Assembly (NCBI GenBank): GCA_040882265.1
Contig: JBBEBO010000136.1
Coordinates: 1 to 18,706 of the forward strand
Reading direction: 5' to 3'
Source of the DNA: Brumimicrobium sp040882265
Lineage (GTDB): Bacteria; Bacteroidota; Bacteroidia; Flavobacteriales_D; Crocinitomicaceae
DNA: 18,706 nt
Part shown: piece after piece, positions 1-8,315 of the stretch
Layout of the letters: the number at the start of each line of letters is the position of its first letter
How positions within the stretch are numbered: the stretch's first letter is position 1
Translations under genes and position numbers: made by a program
Notes under the pieces: generated by a model
What the model was told of the DNA's origin: nothing
Databases searched by the model: none
Seen by the model: only the letters and a program-made list of their open reading frames with translations

Positions 1-61
1 TCAAATAAACAACTATAATATTTAATTTTCTATTATTCATTATTAATAGAAACTGTTACTG

Positions 62-69
62 TACCTTTG
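62..69 (+). promoter_or_regulatory. Bacteroidota -7 promoter element for the CvfB-like gene
   Basis: TACCTTTG matches the TAnnTTTG -7 consensus of the Bacteroidota primary sigma factor. It lies 21 bases before the ATG at 91, giving a short leader. No clear TTG -33 element is visible at the usual distance, so the call is moderate. An ATG at 81 is out of frame with the gene. Confidence 0.5.
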
Positions 70-90
70 TAGCCAATAAAATGGTATTAA

Positions 91-921
91 ATGGTTCAAA
101 TTGGAGATTATAACACACTAAAAATCGATCGTTTTACAAGTGTAGGCGCTTTTTTATCGGATGAAGATGGCTTTGAAGTTTTACTTCCAAATAAATACTT
201 GCGAGATGACATGGAACTAGATCAAGAAATAAAGATTTTTCTTTATAACGATTCTGAGGATAGACCAGTTGCAACAACAGAAACACCATTTGTAACCTTA
301 AACAATTTTGCTTATTTAAAAGTGAAAGAAACCACCGATTTTGGAGCCTTTATGGATTGGGGACTTGAAAAAGACCTGCTTATTCCATTTAAAGAACAAA
401 CTGCTAAAATGAACGAAGGCGGTGTATATCTTGTACATTTATCCTTTGATGAACAAACGAATCGACTTGTAGGTTCGGCTAAAATCAATCAATTTTTATC
501 AAAAGATATAGAAGGTATTGAAGTTGGAGATAAAGTTAATTTATTTGTATGCGATGTGACAGACCTAGGAAGAAAGGTCATTGTTAATAACAAATATAAC
601 GGACTGATATTCCGAGATCGTTTGATTAAGCCACTACGTAATGGCGAAGAAGTAAAAGGTTACGTTGAGTATATTCGCCAAGACGGTAAAATTGATATTT
701 CATTAGCTCCTATTGGTGTAGAACGATTTGATGAATTCTCAAACACTGTTTTGGAATATTTAAAGTTACATGGTGGTGAAATGGAACTTACAGACAAAAG
801 CAACCCTGATATCATTCGCTCACGACTTGGCATGAGCAAGAAATCATTTAAAAAAGCACTTGGTAATCTCTATAAAAAGAAGAAAGTTGTTTTAGAAGAT
901 GATAAAGTGACTTTAATATAA
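91..921 (+). CDS. cvfB: CvfB-like S1 domain RNA-binding protein with C-terminal winged helix
   Basis: The 276-residue product matches the CvfB/YitL family in length and layout: three S1-like OB-fold segments (about residues 1-63, 66-130 and 140-208) and a C-terminal winged helix (about 217-276). The second segment carries the S1-type phrase TTDFGAFMDWGLEKDLLIP, and the third ends in GKIDISLA. Family members bind RNA and affect post-transcriptional gene expression; the best-studied one is a Staphylococcus virulence regulator. The protein has no signal peptide and should be cytoplasmic. The ATG at 91 is preferred because it follows the -7 element at 62-69 by a short leader. The gene stands alone and converges on aconitase. 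The specific targets in this organism are unknown. Confidence 0.85.
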   Translation: MVQIGDYNTLKIDRFTSVGAFLSDEDGFEVLLPNKYLRDDMELDQEIKIFLYNDSEDRPVATTETPFVTLNNFAYLKVKETTDFGAFMDWGLEKDLLIPFKEQTAKMNEGGVYLVHLSFDEQTNRLVGSAKINQFLSKDIEGIEVGDKVNLFVCDVTDLGRKVIVNNKYNGLIFRDRLIKPLRNGEEVKGYVEYIRQDGKIDISLAPIGVERFDEFSNTVLEYLKLHGGEMELTDKSNPDIIRSRLGMSKKSFKKALGNLYKKKKVVLEDDKVTLI

Positions 922-934
922 TAGCTTAAGTATT

Positions 935-965
935 GCCAAAGGTAGCAGCCTATCCAGCCTTTGGC
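935..965. repeat. Perfect 8-bp inverted repeat downstream of the CvfB-like gene
   Basis: GCCAAAGG (935-942) and CCTTTGGC (958-965) are perfect complements around a 15-base loop. No T-run follows on either strand, so it is not a standard intrinsic terminator. It lies 14 bases after the stop codon and could be an mRNA 3'-end stabilising hairpin or a dispersed repeat. Confidence 0.45.
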
Positions 966-1025
966 GGAGCAGTTTGGCTTTGGAATAGGAAATTCATAAA
1001 TAATCAAGGGTAAGCTTTAAAGAAA

Positions 1026-1056
1026 AAAAGAGCCGCTCGAATCGAACAGCTCTTTT
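1026..1056. terminator. Bidirectional hairpin terminator between convergent genes
   Basis: AAAAGAGC (1026-1033) pairs perfectly with GCTCTTTT (1049-1056) around a 15-base loop. The flanking A-run on the left and T's on the right suit termination in both directions. It sits between the + strand CvfB-like gene and the end of the - strand aconitase gene. Confidence 0.7.
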
Positions 1057-1080
1057 AAGATCTATTAATCTCGTTTATGT

Positions 1081-3348
1081 TTATGCGTTCGCTTTCTGAC
1101 GAATTAAGTTCAGTGCACTACCCGCTTCAAACCACTTGATTTGTTGTGCATTGTACGTGTGATTCAATTTAACTGTATCTTTCGATCCATCAGCATGCTC
1201 TATCTCAAGTGTTAACTGCTTATCTGGAGCAAATTGATCTAAATCTATAAAGTTGAATGTATCGTCTTCTTTAACTAAATCGTAATCGCTTTCATTGTCG
1301 AATGTCAATCCTAACATTCCTTGTTTTTTAAGGTTTGTCTCATGGATACGAGCAAAAGACTTAACAATTACAGCAATAACTCCCATGTGACGTGGCTCCA
1401 TTGCGGCGTGCTCTCTTGACGAACCCTCACCATAGTTGTGATCTCCTACCACTACAGTTGGAATACCAGCCGCTTTATAAGCCCTAGCAGTATCAGGAAC
1501 CTCTCCTGTTTCACCAGTTAATTGATTTGTTACTTCGTTTGTCGCTTTATTAAAGGCATTTACTGCACCAATCAACATGTTATTAGAGATATTATCTAAG
1601 TGACCTCTATAACGCAACCATGGACCAGCCATTGAAATATGGTCTGTAGTACATTTACCAAATGCTTTAATCAGCAATTTAGCTCCAGTAATGTTCTTAC
1701 CGTCCCAAGCTTGGAAAGGATCCAATAGTTGTAAACGATCTGAATCTGGCTTAACAACGATTTCGATTCCGCTTCCATCTTTTGCTGGCTCTTGGTAACC
1801 GTTATCTTCAACATCGAATCCTTTTGGTGGAAGCTCTAATCCCGTTGGAGGATCTAGTTTTACATCTTCACCTTTTTCGTTTTTAAGTGTGTCCGTCAAT
1901 GGATTAAAATCGAGTGTTCCGGCTATTGCCATTGCAGCTACCATTTCTGGCGATGTTACAAAAGCATGGGTATTAGGATTACCATCGGCACGTTTAGAAA
2001 AGTTTCTGTTAAACGAGTGAATGATTGTATTTTTCTCCTCTTTATCTGCTCCTGCTCTATCCCATTGACCGATACAAGGTCCACAAGCATTTGTAAAGAT
2101 TGTTGCATCTAAGTCTTCAAAGACTTTTAATAAGCCATCTCTTTCTGCAGTAAACCTCACTTGCTCTGATCCTGGATTGATACCAAATTCAGATTTTGTT
2201 TTTAAGTTTTTATCTACAGCTTGTTTAGCAATTGAAGCGGCTCTTGTTAAATCTTCGTACGAAGAGTTTGTACAAGAACCGATAAGTCCCCATTCAATTT
2301 TTGTTGGCCAATCCCCTTTTTTAGCTGCAGCCTTCATGTCTCCAATTGGAGTCGCTAAATCTGGAGTAAATGGTCCGTTAATGTGAGGCTCTAATTCATC
2401 TAAGTTGATTTCAATCACTTGATCAAAATACTTCTCTGGTTCAGCATAAACTTCTGGATCACCAGTTAAGTGTTCTGCAACACCATCTGCTAATTCAACC
2501 ACATCTGCTCTATCTGTAGCTTTTAGATAACGACGCATTGACTCATCATAACCAAAAGTTGAAGTTGTAGCACCTATTTCAGCACCCATGTTACAGATTG
2601 TACCTTTACCTGTTGCAGATAAAGATTTAGCTCCTTCACCAAAGTACTCAACGATAGCACCCGTTCCACCTTTTACAGTAAGAATACCTGCTACTTTTAA
2701 AATAATATCTTTTGAAGCTGTCCAACCATTGAGCTTACCAGTTAATTTCACACCAATAAGTTTCGGGAATTTCAATTCCCAAGGCATTCCAGCCATTACA
2801 TCAACTGCATCTGCTCCACCTACACCAATAGCGACCATTCCGAGTCCACCAGCATTTACCGTGTGTGAATCAGTACCAATCATCAACCCTCCTGGGAATG
2901 CGTAATTTTCAAGTACCACTTGGTGAATAATTCCAGCTCCTGGTTTCCAGAAACCGATACCATATTTGTTACAAACAGAACTAAGGAAGTTAAAAACCTC
3001 ATTATTCTTGTTTAAACTTTCTTGTAAATCTTTGTCTGCACCAAGCTTAGCCTGAATCAAGTGATCGGCATGAGCTGTTGAAGGCACAGCTACTTTTTTC
3101 TTACCCGCTTGCATAAATTGCAACAACGCCATTTGGGCTGTAGCATCTTGCATTGCAACACGGTCAGGAGCAAAATCAACATACGACTTTCCTCTTCCGA
3201 AGGCCTCAGTTGCAGCACCGTCCCACAAATGTGTATAAAGTATTTTTTCAGAAAGCGTCAATGGTTTGCCCACTGCCTTTCTAGCCGCAGCAATACGTTC
3301 GGGGTATTGCTCGTAAACGGCTTTAATCATATCAATATCAAACGCCAT
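1081..3348 (-). CDS. acn: Aconitate hydratase (aconitase, mitochondrial-like type)
   Basis: This TCA-cycle enzyme interconverts citrate and isocitrate through cis-aconitate using a [4Fe-4S] cluster. From the ATG at 3348 the protein is 755 residues, the usual size for the Bacteroidota mitochondrial-like aconitase. The three cluster cysteines are visible: Cys359 in LIGSCTNS, and Cys422 and Cys425 in NACGPCIGQWD. Other landmarks are GTDSHTVNAGGLG near residue 158 and, in the C-terminal swivel domain, GEGSSREHAAMEPRHMG. An upstream in-frame ATG at 3450 would add 34 residues with no aconitase-like character. That extension overlaps a likely promoter (TATATTCG at 3387-3394), so the start at 3348 is chosen. 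The gene is cytoplasmic, monocistronic and convergent with the CvfB-like gene. Confidence 0.97.
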   Translation of the reverse strand: MAFDIDMIKAVYEQYPERIAAARKAVGKPLTLSEKILYTHLWDGAATEAFGRGKSYVDFAPDRVAMQDATAQMALLQFMQAGKKKVAVPSTAHADHLIQAKLGADKDLQESLNKNNEVFNFLSSVCNKYGIGFWKPGAGIIHQVVLENYAFPGGLMIGTDSHTVNAGGLGMVAIGVGGADAVDVMAGMPWELKFPKLIGVKLTGKLNGWTASKDIILKVAGILTVKGGTGAIVEYFGEGAKSLSATGKGTICNMGAEIGATTSTFGYDESMRRYLKATDRADVVELADGVAEHLTGDPEVYAEPEKYFDQVIEINLDELEPHINGPFTPDLATPIGDMKAAAKKGDWPTKIEWGLIGSCTNSSYEDLTRAASIAKQAVDKNLKTKSEFGINPGSEQVRFTAERDGLLKVFEDLDATIFTNACGPCIGQWDRAGADKEEKNTIIHSFNRNFSKRADGNPNTHAFVTSPEMVAAMAIAGTLDFNPLTDTLKNEKGEDVKLDPPTGLELPPKGFDVEDNGYQEPAKDGSGIEIVVKPDSDRLQLLDPFQAWDGKNITGAKLLIKAFGKCTTDHISMAGPWLRYRGHLDNISNNMLIGAVNAFNKATNEVTNQLTGETGEVPDTARAYKAAGIPTVVVGDHNYGEGSSREHAAMEPRHMGVIAVIVKSFARIHETNLKKQGMLGLTFDNESDYDLVKEDDTFNFIDLDQFAPDKQLTLEIEHADGSKDTVKLNHTYNAQQIKWFEAGSALNLIRQKANA

Positions 3349-3386
3349 ATTAAATTTGTTTCTTTTAATTATAAAAATCGTCTGTG

Positions 3387-3394
3387 CGAATATA
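3387..3394 (-). promoter_or_regulatory. Probable -7 promoter element of aconitase
   Basis: On the - strand this reads TATATTCG, one base off TAnnTTTG. It would start transcription near 3380, leaving a leader of about 30 bases before the ATG at 3348. It decides against the longer aconitase start at 3450, which would lie upstream of the promoter. Confidence 0.45.
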
Positions 3395-3474
3395 GTGATT
3401 TTAAAGGGTAAATGAAAGTAGATCGGCGTGAAATTATTACACCAAACCAACTTAATATATTGAACCCTAACTTA

Positions 3475-4224
3475 CTATTTATCGGATTTAGACTTATTCT
3501 TAACAAAGATGTGCTTTGAACGGCTATTTGGAGCTTGTCTTTGTTCTACTTCAAACTCTCCGATAGAGTCAATTAGCGGTGTCAACTTGTAGAATCCAAA
3601 GTTACGCGGATCAAAATTAGGCTGCTTTTTGTTTATTAAAGAGCCTACATCACCTAAAAATGCCCAACCATCGTCATCGGCACAATCGTAAATACTTGAA
3701 CGTATTAATCTAATCGTTTGAGGAGTCACTTTCTGTACTGCACCCTTCTGTTGTTTTGTATTCTTGTTCTTTTTAGGAGAATCTTCATCTTCATGTAAAA
3801 TTTCCAAATAAATAAACTTATCACACGCCACGATAAACGGTTCTGGCGTTTTCTGCTCTCCTATACCAATTACTTTTTGGCTGGATTCTCTTAATCGAGT
3901 AGCTAAACGTGTAAAATCAGAATCAGAAGAAACAATACAGAACCCATCTGTTTTTCCGCCGTACAAAATATCCATTGCATCAATAATCATAGCTGAATCG
4001 GTAGCATTTTTACCTTGCGTATAGCCATATTGCTGGATAGGCTGAATCGCATTTTCTAATAAGATATTTTTCCATTTTGACAAATGTGGTTTTGTCCAGT
4101 CACCATATATTCTCTTAATCGAAGGAACACCATATTTGGCAATTTCCTCCATCATTTCTTTTATGTATTTACTCGGTATGTTATCGCCATCAATAAGGAC
4201 AGCTAAATTTAAATCTTCTTTCAT
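3475..4224 (-). CDS. NYN (PIN-like) domain protein with C-terminal OST-HTH/LOTUS domain
   Basis: The 249-residue product has an N-terminal NYN domain (about residues 5-140), a PIN-like nuclease fold of the LabA/DUF88 type. Its acidic residues are present: Asp12 and Asp14 in LIDGDN, Asp76 in GKNATDSAMIIDAMD, and Asp101 and Asp103 in IVSSDSDF. A charged, lysine-rich linker (about 148-165) leads to a LOTUS/OST-HTH domain (about 168-240), recognisable from TPQTIRLIRSSI and the GDVGSLINKKQP...FDPRNFGFYKL segment. In other organisms this pairing is linked to RNA binding and possibly RNA cleavage; the substrate here is unknown. It is cytoplasmic and follows its own start just downstream of a 17-base palindrome. 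No convincing TAnnTTTG promoter was found upstream. Confidence 0.88.
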   Translation of the reverse strand: MKEDLNLAVLIDGDNIPSKYIKEMMEEIAKYGVPSIKRIYGDWTKPHLSKWKNILLENAIQPIQQYGYTQGKNATDSAMIIDAMDILYGGKTDGFCIVSSDSDFTRLATRLRESSQKVIGIGEQKTPEPFIVACDKFIYLEILHEDEDSPKKNKNTKQQKGAVQKVTPQTIRLIRSSIYDCADDDGWAFLGDVGSLINKKQPNFDPRNFGFYKLTPLIDSIGEFEVEQRQAPNSRSKHIFVKNKSKSDK

Positions 4225-4236
4225 TATTCGTTTTTA

Positions 4237-4253
4237 TTTTCAACCGTTGAAAA
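4237..4253. promoter_or_regulatory. 17-base palindrome upstream of the NYN-LOTUS gene
   Basis: TTTTCAAC and GTTGAAAA are perfect complements around a single central C. The palindrome lies 12 bases before the NYN-LOTUS start codon at 4224. It could be a protein operator. As RNA it could form a 7-bp hairpin with a CCG loop just before the start codon, which would suit autoregulation by an RNA-binding product. Confidence 0.45.
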
Positions 4254-4340
4254 TTAAATCAACTTTTTAACCTAACCTTTTATCAATCATTGACAAACAA
4301 GAGGTGGTCCAAATTTAAGGATTATTTTAATTGTAGGGAT

Positions 4341-4359
4341 TCTAGAGTAATATTCTAGA
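4341..4359. repeat. Repeated TCTAGA palindromes, possible hairpin
   Basis: TCTAGA occurs at 4341-4346 and 4354-4359, separated by 7 bases, and can form a 6-bp hairpin just beyond the stop of the MORN-repeat gene. A CTAGAT follows at 4365. There is no good T-run on the - strand, so a terminator role for the operon ending at 4376 is only possible. Confidence 0.3.
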
Positions 4360-4375
4360 TTTAACTAGATGTAGA

Positions 4376-5467
4376 CTATTTCTTTTTCCAAAACTGCCAC
4401 CATTTTTTATTTTTCTTCGTTGTGGGCATTTCATCATCTTCATTTTTCTCTACTGGACCGTCTTCATCCACTGTTCTTATTTCGTTACCATGTTTATCAA
4501 AAACGTGTTCTTCAATCAACTCATCGCGTTTATATACAGCTTCTCTTTTTATTTTATCATCTGGAAAACGTTCTTCAAAGTCACCGTGTTTCATTCCCTT
4601 TTTATAATTTTCCATAGACTCTATATGACCTTGGATGTAAAAACTTTTAAACGTCCCATTTTTTACACCTGTTTTCCAGTTTTCAATTTTCAAAATACTA
4701 CCATCGTCATAATAATACTTCCATTCACCATCCTTCTCCCCTTCTTCGTAATTTAATTCTTGTAAAAGATTGCCCTCACGATCATAAACTAAAAATGCAC
4801 CGTGAAACACACCATCTTGATAATTCACTTCTTTTTTTAAAATAGACTCTGGATAATACTCTTTTTTAGTTCCATGAAGTAACCCATCTTTATAATGCTC
4901 AATTTTTAAAGTATCTCTATCATAAATCCCGTATGTAAGCTTTTTTTTGGCGTTTCCTACGTTGACCATTGTTTCATCTGTACCAACCTTATAGTGACTC
5001 CAATAAATTGATTTCCCGTGTTTTTCCCCATTAAAATAATTGATTTTCCACGCTTCCAACCCACTTGTATCGTTATAATATGTCCAAGTACCATTCTCAG
5101 CACCTTCGATATGATTACGCACAACCTGTGGACAGCCAGAAGGGTAATAGGTTGTATCTATTCCATCTGCAGCGCCTTCAACGAAATGTACTAGACGTTC
5201 TCTTATGCCGTTTTGGTGACAAGTTTCACAATCACCTGTGTAGGGTTCACCACCGCTTCGCGTAAGAACAAGATTTGATCCTGGATCACTTTCTAGTTTT
5301 TCATTACAATCAACGATTGCATCACTTTTACCACATTCCCAATCAACATAACGTTTACCTTTTCTTTCTAGAGATTTTTGAAAACAAAGCTTATCTCTAC
5401 CACTCGAAATCTGCCCTATAATAAATATAGGAGAGATTATAATGCACAGAAAAAATTGTAATTTCAT
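4376..5467 (-). CDS. Secreted MORN-repeat / YwqK-like protein
   Basis: The 363-residue product begins with a signal peptide (residues 1-19, ending IIGQ) and then has roughly eight MORN-like units of the type YxxGxxxGxxxxYYxxG. Examples are YKDGLLHGTKKEYYPES, YQDGVFHGAFLVYDREG and YEEGEKDGEWKYYYDDG. The N-terminal half contains six cysteines after the signal peptide, including CETCH at about 80-84. The tail is acidic and then basic (KKWWQFWKKK). Such proteins are common in Bacteroidota and are often auto-named after the YwqK antitoxin, but no toxin-antitoxin role is supported here. It is probably periplasmic or surface-exposed. It is the last gene of a three-gene operon, 5 bases after the thioesterase stop. 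Function unknown. Confidence 0.8.
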   Translation of the reverse strand: MKLQFFLCIIISPIFIIGQISSGRDKLCFQKSLERKGKRYVDWECGKSDAIVDCNEKLESDPGSNLVLTRSGGEPYTGDCETCHQNGIRERLVHFVEGAADGIDTTYYPSGCPQVVRNHIEGAENGTWTYYNDTSGLEAWKINYFNGEKHGKSIYWSHYKVGTDETMVNVGNAKKKLTYGIYDRDTLKIEHYKDGLLHGTKKEYYPESILKKEVNYQDGVFHGAFLVYDREGNLLQELNYEEGEKDGEWKYYYDDGSILKIENWKTGVKNGTFKSFYIQGHIESMENYKKGMKHGDFEERFPDDKIKREAVYKRDELIEEHVFDKHGNEIRTVDEDGPVEKNEDDEMPTTKKNKKWWQFWKKK

Positions 5468-5472
5468 TTAAG

Positions 5473-5868
5473 TTAATTTTTCAATTTTTGAAAACCATCT
5501 TTCATAGCTTGATAAACAGGCACACTTTCCTGTGTTGAAAAATCAAAGCAAACGAGTTTGGAAACCCCTGTAGTTCTCACTTCATCGTTCACTTTAACTT
5601 CATACCCCAAAGTAAAGCTCTTTTCACCCATATCCACTAAATGTAAATATATTTCTGGAATATCGTGAAGTAAAACGGGTTTTAAGTAAACGACTTCATT
5701 TTTTACTAACAAAATCCCATCATTTCTATAATCCCAATCAGAGCCAATTAATTGTTCAAAATAATGCATTCTCGCCTGTTCAAAATAGGTTAAATAAACA
5801 GCATTATTAACATGTCCCATCATGTCGCAGTCGGCAAACCTTACTTGTATTTTTGCTGGTGTAATCAT
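5473..5868 (-). CDS. Acyl-CoA thioesterase of the 4HBT hotdog family
   Basis: The 131-residue protein is a single hotdog domain of typical length. The N-terminal catalytic signature is clear: RFADCDMMGHVNNAVYLTYF, with Asp15 in the position of the 4-hydroxybenzoyl-CoA thioesterase nucleophile or base, and the HVNN and YLxYFExAR phrases that follow. It should hydrolyse an acyl-CoA or related thioester in the cytoplasm; the natural acyl group cannot be told from sequence. Its start codon overlaps the stop of the upstream sugar-nucleotide dehydratase gene by four bases (ATGA), so translation is probably coupled. The MORN-repeat gene follows 5 bases after its stop. Confidence 0.9.
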   Translation of the reverse strand: MITPAKIQVRFADCDMMGHVNNAVYLTYFEQARMHYFEQLIGSDWDYRNDGILLVKNEVVYLKPVLLHDIPEIYLHLVDMGEKSFTLGYEVKVNDEVRTTGVSKLVCFDFSTQESVPVYQAMKDGFQKLKN

Positions 5869-7775
5869 TTTTGATCTAAATTTTGATAAATCGAATTGTT
5901 GCTGACAAACTCAGGTACAATTCCCTTCATATGTTTTACAATTCTCAAGTTATCTTGTTCATCGAATAATTGAAGTAAACGTTCAATTTCTTTTACCTTC
6001 TCTTTGTTTTCTAACCTTGTTTTTGCGATAAGAATTTGAGGATGATGTGTCGGTAATGTATTTTCATCACTTGCTAAGAGCTCCTCATAAAGCTTTTCAC
6101 CAGGCCTTAAACCTGTAATTTTTATTTCAATATCTTTACCTAATTGCAAGCCAGACAATCGAATCATTTTTTTAGCTAAATCGATAATTTTGACAGATTC
6201 GCCCATATCAAACACAAAGATTTCACCTCCTTTCCCCATGGATCCAGCTTCTAATACTAATTGACAAGCCTCAGGAATTGTCATAAAATAACGTGTGACA
6301 TTTTCATGAGTTACAGTAATTGGTCCGCCTTGTTCAATTTGTTTTTTAAATAATGGAATTACAGAACCGTTCGAGCCTAGCACATTTCCAAACCTAGTAG
6401 TAATATATTTTGTTTTTGACTGAACATCTTTCAATTGAGCATATACCTCAGCAATTCTCTTTGAAGCACCCATAACATTTGTAGGGTTAACTGCTTTATC
6501 TGTTGAAATCATTACAAATTTCTCAACATTAAATTCATCAGCTAAATCTACGAGATTTCTAGTTCCTAACACATTTGTAAGAACAGCTTCTGAAGGATTA
6601 TCCTCCATAAGAGGGACGTGTTTATACGCAGCAGCATGAAAAACGACATTCGGTTTAAATTTTTCAAAGAGCTTTCTCATTCTATGAATATTTCTAACAT
6701 CACCGATAACAACTTCAGTATTCTCACTTAATTCTGAAGCAATTAATTCGTTGTGAAAATCATATAAAGCGGACTCAGCTTGATCTAAAAGAATTATTTT
6801 TTTTGGACTATATTGAGTAACCTGTGTGACTAAACCACTTCCAATTGAACCTGCAGCTCCTGTAACTAATACGATTTTATCTTTGAGTTGACTTTTAATT
6901 TCTTTATTGTCTAAGGCTATAGGCTCACGTCCGAGCAAGTCATCTATATTTACCTTTCGAATTTGACGAAAACTAAATTCGCCGTTTATCCATTTTTTAA
7001 AATTTGGAACTCGCTGAACGTTAACATCATAATGCAGACAAATATCAATAATTCTAGATGATTTTTTTAAATCTGGATACTGAATAGCAAGAATTAATTC
7101 ATCTATTTCATTTTTCTCTATAAGATTTTTAATTTTTGAAGTGTGATAAATCTGTATACCTTCAAGTCTATTTCCCGATAGTTTATTATTATCATCAATA
7201 AAACCAATCACTTTAACTCCAATTAATGGGTCTTTTTCAATTGTTCTTTTTGTTATCAAGCCAGAGACCCCTGCACCATAAATAAGTACATTCTTATTTG
7301 TTTTTATTGAAGGTTTATTTAATTCGTAATAAAAAACTTTTATAGCAAATCTGAAGCCTATTAGAAGAAGTAAAGAAGTTAAAAATTCAATGAGTAATAC
7401 TGAGGTGGGGATCAAAAATCTACCGTCATAAAAGTTAGCTCTTATAAAACCACCAAACATCAACAATAAAGAACTGGTCAATACAGCTAAAAAAATTCTC
7501 CTCACATCTTCAAGTGAAGTATGCCTTACAAGTCCTTTGTGAATTTTGAAAAGGTAAAAAACGACAAGTTTAATTAAAATTATAAAAGGCAAGGAAAGCG
7601 AAAGAACCCCCCACTCTTTCTCTAAGACGTATTCATCCAAATATACATCAAATCTAACGGTGTATGCCAACAATAAAGCAAATAAAGAAATAAATAGATC
7701 CAAAACTAGAACGATCCATCGAGGCGTGCTTGTAACTGGTAATTTTATAAATGAATACTTTCTACTATTACTCAT
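5865..7775 (-). CDS. Membrane-bound nucleotide-sugar 4,6-dehydratase, FlaA1/CapD/WbpM type
   Basis: The 636-residue protein has four N-terminal membrane segments (about 20-41, 55-76, 94-112 and 120-142). A first Rossmann-like domain follows (YGAGVSGL at about 166-173), and then an extended SDR domain with TGAAGSIG (305-312) for NAD(P) binding. The active-site phrase STDKAVNPTNVMGASK (424-439) has Met435 in place of the usual SDR tyrosine with Lys439 retained, as in WbpM/FlaA1 enzymes. These dehydrate UDP-GlcNAc-type substrates at the inner membrane for capsule, O-antigen or glycan synthesis. Full length (about 630) matches the family. It heads the operon, with a TATATTTG promoter 33 bases upstream. 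No other polysaccharide genes lie nearby. Confidence 0.93.
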   Translation of the reverse strand: MSNSRKYSFIKLPVTSTPRWIVLVLDLFISLFALLLAYTVRFDVYLDEYVLEKEWGVLSLSLPFIILIKLVVFYLFKIHKGLVRHTSLEDVRRIFLAVLTSSLLLMFGGFIRANFYDGRFLIPTSVLLIEFLTSLLLLIGFRFAIKVFYYELNKPSIKTNKNVLIYGAGVSGLITKRTIEKDPLIGVKVIGFIDDNNKLSGNRLEGIQIYHTSKIKNLIEKNEIDELILAIQYPDLKKSSRIIDICLHYDVNVQRVPNFKKWINGEFSFRQIRKVNIDDLLGREPIALDNKEIKSQLKDKIVLVTGAAGSIGSGLVTQVTQYSPKKIILLDQAESALYDFHNELIASELSENTEVVIGDVRNIHRMRKLFEKFKPNVVFHAAAYKHVPLMEDNPSEAVLTNVLGTRNLVDLADEFNVEKFVMISTDKAVNPTNVMGASKRIAEVYAQLKDVQSKTKYITTRFGNVLGSNGSVIPLFKKQIEQGGPITVTHENVTRYFMTIPEACQLVLEAGSMGKGGEIFVFDMGESVKIIDLAKKMIRLSGLQLGKDIEIKITGLRPGEKLYEELLASDENTLPTHHPQILIAKTRLENKEKVKEIERLLQLFDEQDNLRIVKHMKGIVPEFVSNNSIYQNLDQK

Positions 7776-7807
7776 GTGGACTTAAGGTCATTATTAAACT
7801 GTTTTAA

Positions 7808-7815
7808 CAAATATA
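7808..7815 (-). promoter_or_regulatory. -7 promoter element of the dehydratase-thioesterase-MORN operon
   Basis: The - strand reads TATATTTG, an exact TAnnTTTG match, 32 bases before the ATG at 7775. It lies just downstream of the terminator of the preceding operon (7846-7867), so it should start an independent transcript. Confidence 0.62.
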
Positions 7816-7845
7816 CATTAAAACATTTTATACAGTTAGAATAAG

Positions 7846-7867
7846 CAAAAAAACTCTTCCTAGAGTT
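7846..7867 (-). terminator. Intrinsic terminator of the pyrE-SRPBCC operon
   Basis: On the - strand AACTCT pairs with AGAGTT around the 4-base loop AGGA, followed directly by a run of seven T's. The stem arms are 7862-7867 and 7852-7857, and the T-run is 7847-7853. It lies 36 bases past the SRPBCC gene stop. Confidence 0.8.
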
Positions 7868-7902
7868 AAAAAAATATATGTCTAAATAAGTTTTAAAAAG
7901 GG

Positions 7903-8298
7903 TTAAAATTGTTTCCCCAATGCATTAGACATATAGTTAAATAAATTTGTCAATGGTTTTTTAACCATCATTTTTAAAAATGAGTTTACTTCACCATCAA
8001 AAACGATATACCCTTCAGTTTTACCATCTTTTTCATCCATATTGATATCTAGCTTAAAAGGAAAAGGTGATTTTTCACCAGACTTCATAGTGATTTTCTG
8101 GTTTTCATTAAGCGTTTCTTGAATTAAAGATATTGTAATTCCTCCTTGAACCTTAAAAGAACACTGATTTTCAGAACCACTAAATTCTTTTATTTCTTCT
8201 TTTGGTAAAATAGCTTCAAGGTTAGCAGCATTTGAAAGAAATTTGAATACATCTTTTACAGGTGCATTAACAGTTGTTTTATTACTTTCTATTTTCAT
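7903..8298 (-). CDS. SRPBCC (START-like) family protein
   Basis: The 131-residue protein starts with the SRPBCC pattern of a beta strand followed by APVKDVFKFLSNAANLEAILP. It ends in the long C-terminal helix (MKKPLTNLFNYMSNALGK-like), forming one START-like domain with a hydrophobic ligand cavity. Family members bind lipids or other hydrophobic ligands, but the ligand here is unknown. No signal peptide is present, so it should be cytoplasmic. The gene follows pyrE by 17 bases on the same strand and is ended by a clear terminator, so the two form an operon. The pairing gives no obvious link to pyrimidine synthesis. Confidence 0.83.
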   Translation of the reverse strand: MKIESNKTTVNAPVKDVFKFLSNAANLEAILPKEEIKEFSGSENQCSFKVQGGITISLIQETLNENQKITMKSGEKSPFPFKLDINMDEKDGKTEGYIVFDGEVNSFLKMMVKKPLTNLFNYMSNALGKQF

Positions 8299-8315
8299 TT
8301 ATAATAATTTGATAT

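Noticed and set aside
2177..3411. Several + strand frames opposite aconitase
   Set aside because: They are shadows of a highly conserved gene on the other strand and have no starts with promoters.
3349..3450. A 34-residue N-terminal extension of aconitase
   Set aside because: It is not aconitase-like, overlaps the likely promoter, and the start at 3348 gives the usual family length.
5217..5231. CETCH in the MORN-repeat protein as a c-type heme motif
   Set aside because: It lies at the start of the repeat region, where Cys-rich GxCxTxxxNG phrases seem normal for this family; no other cytochrome features are seen.
4420..5265. Short + strand frames opposite the MORN-repeat gene
   Set aside because: They are antisense to a gene with clear repeats and a signal peptide; no independent support.
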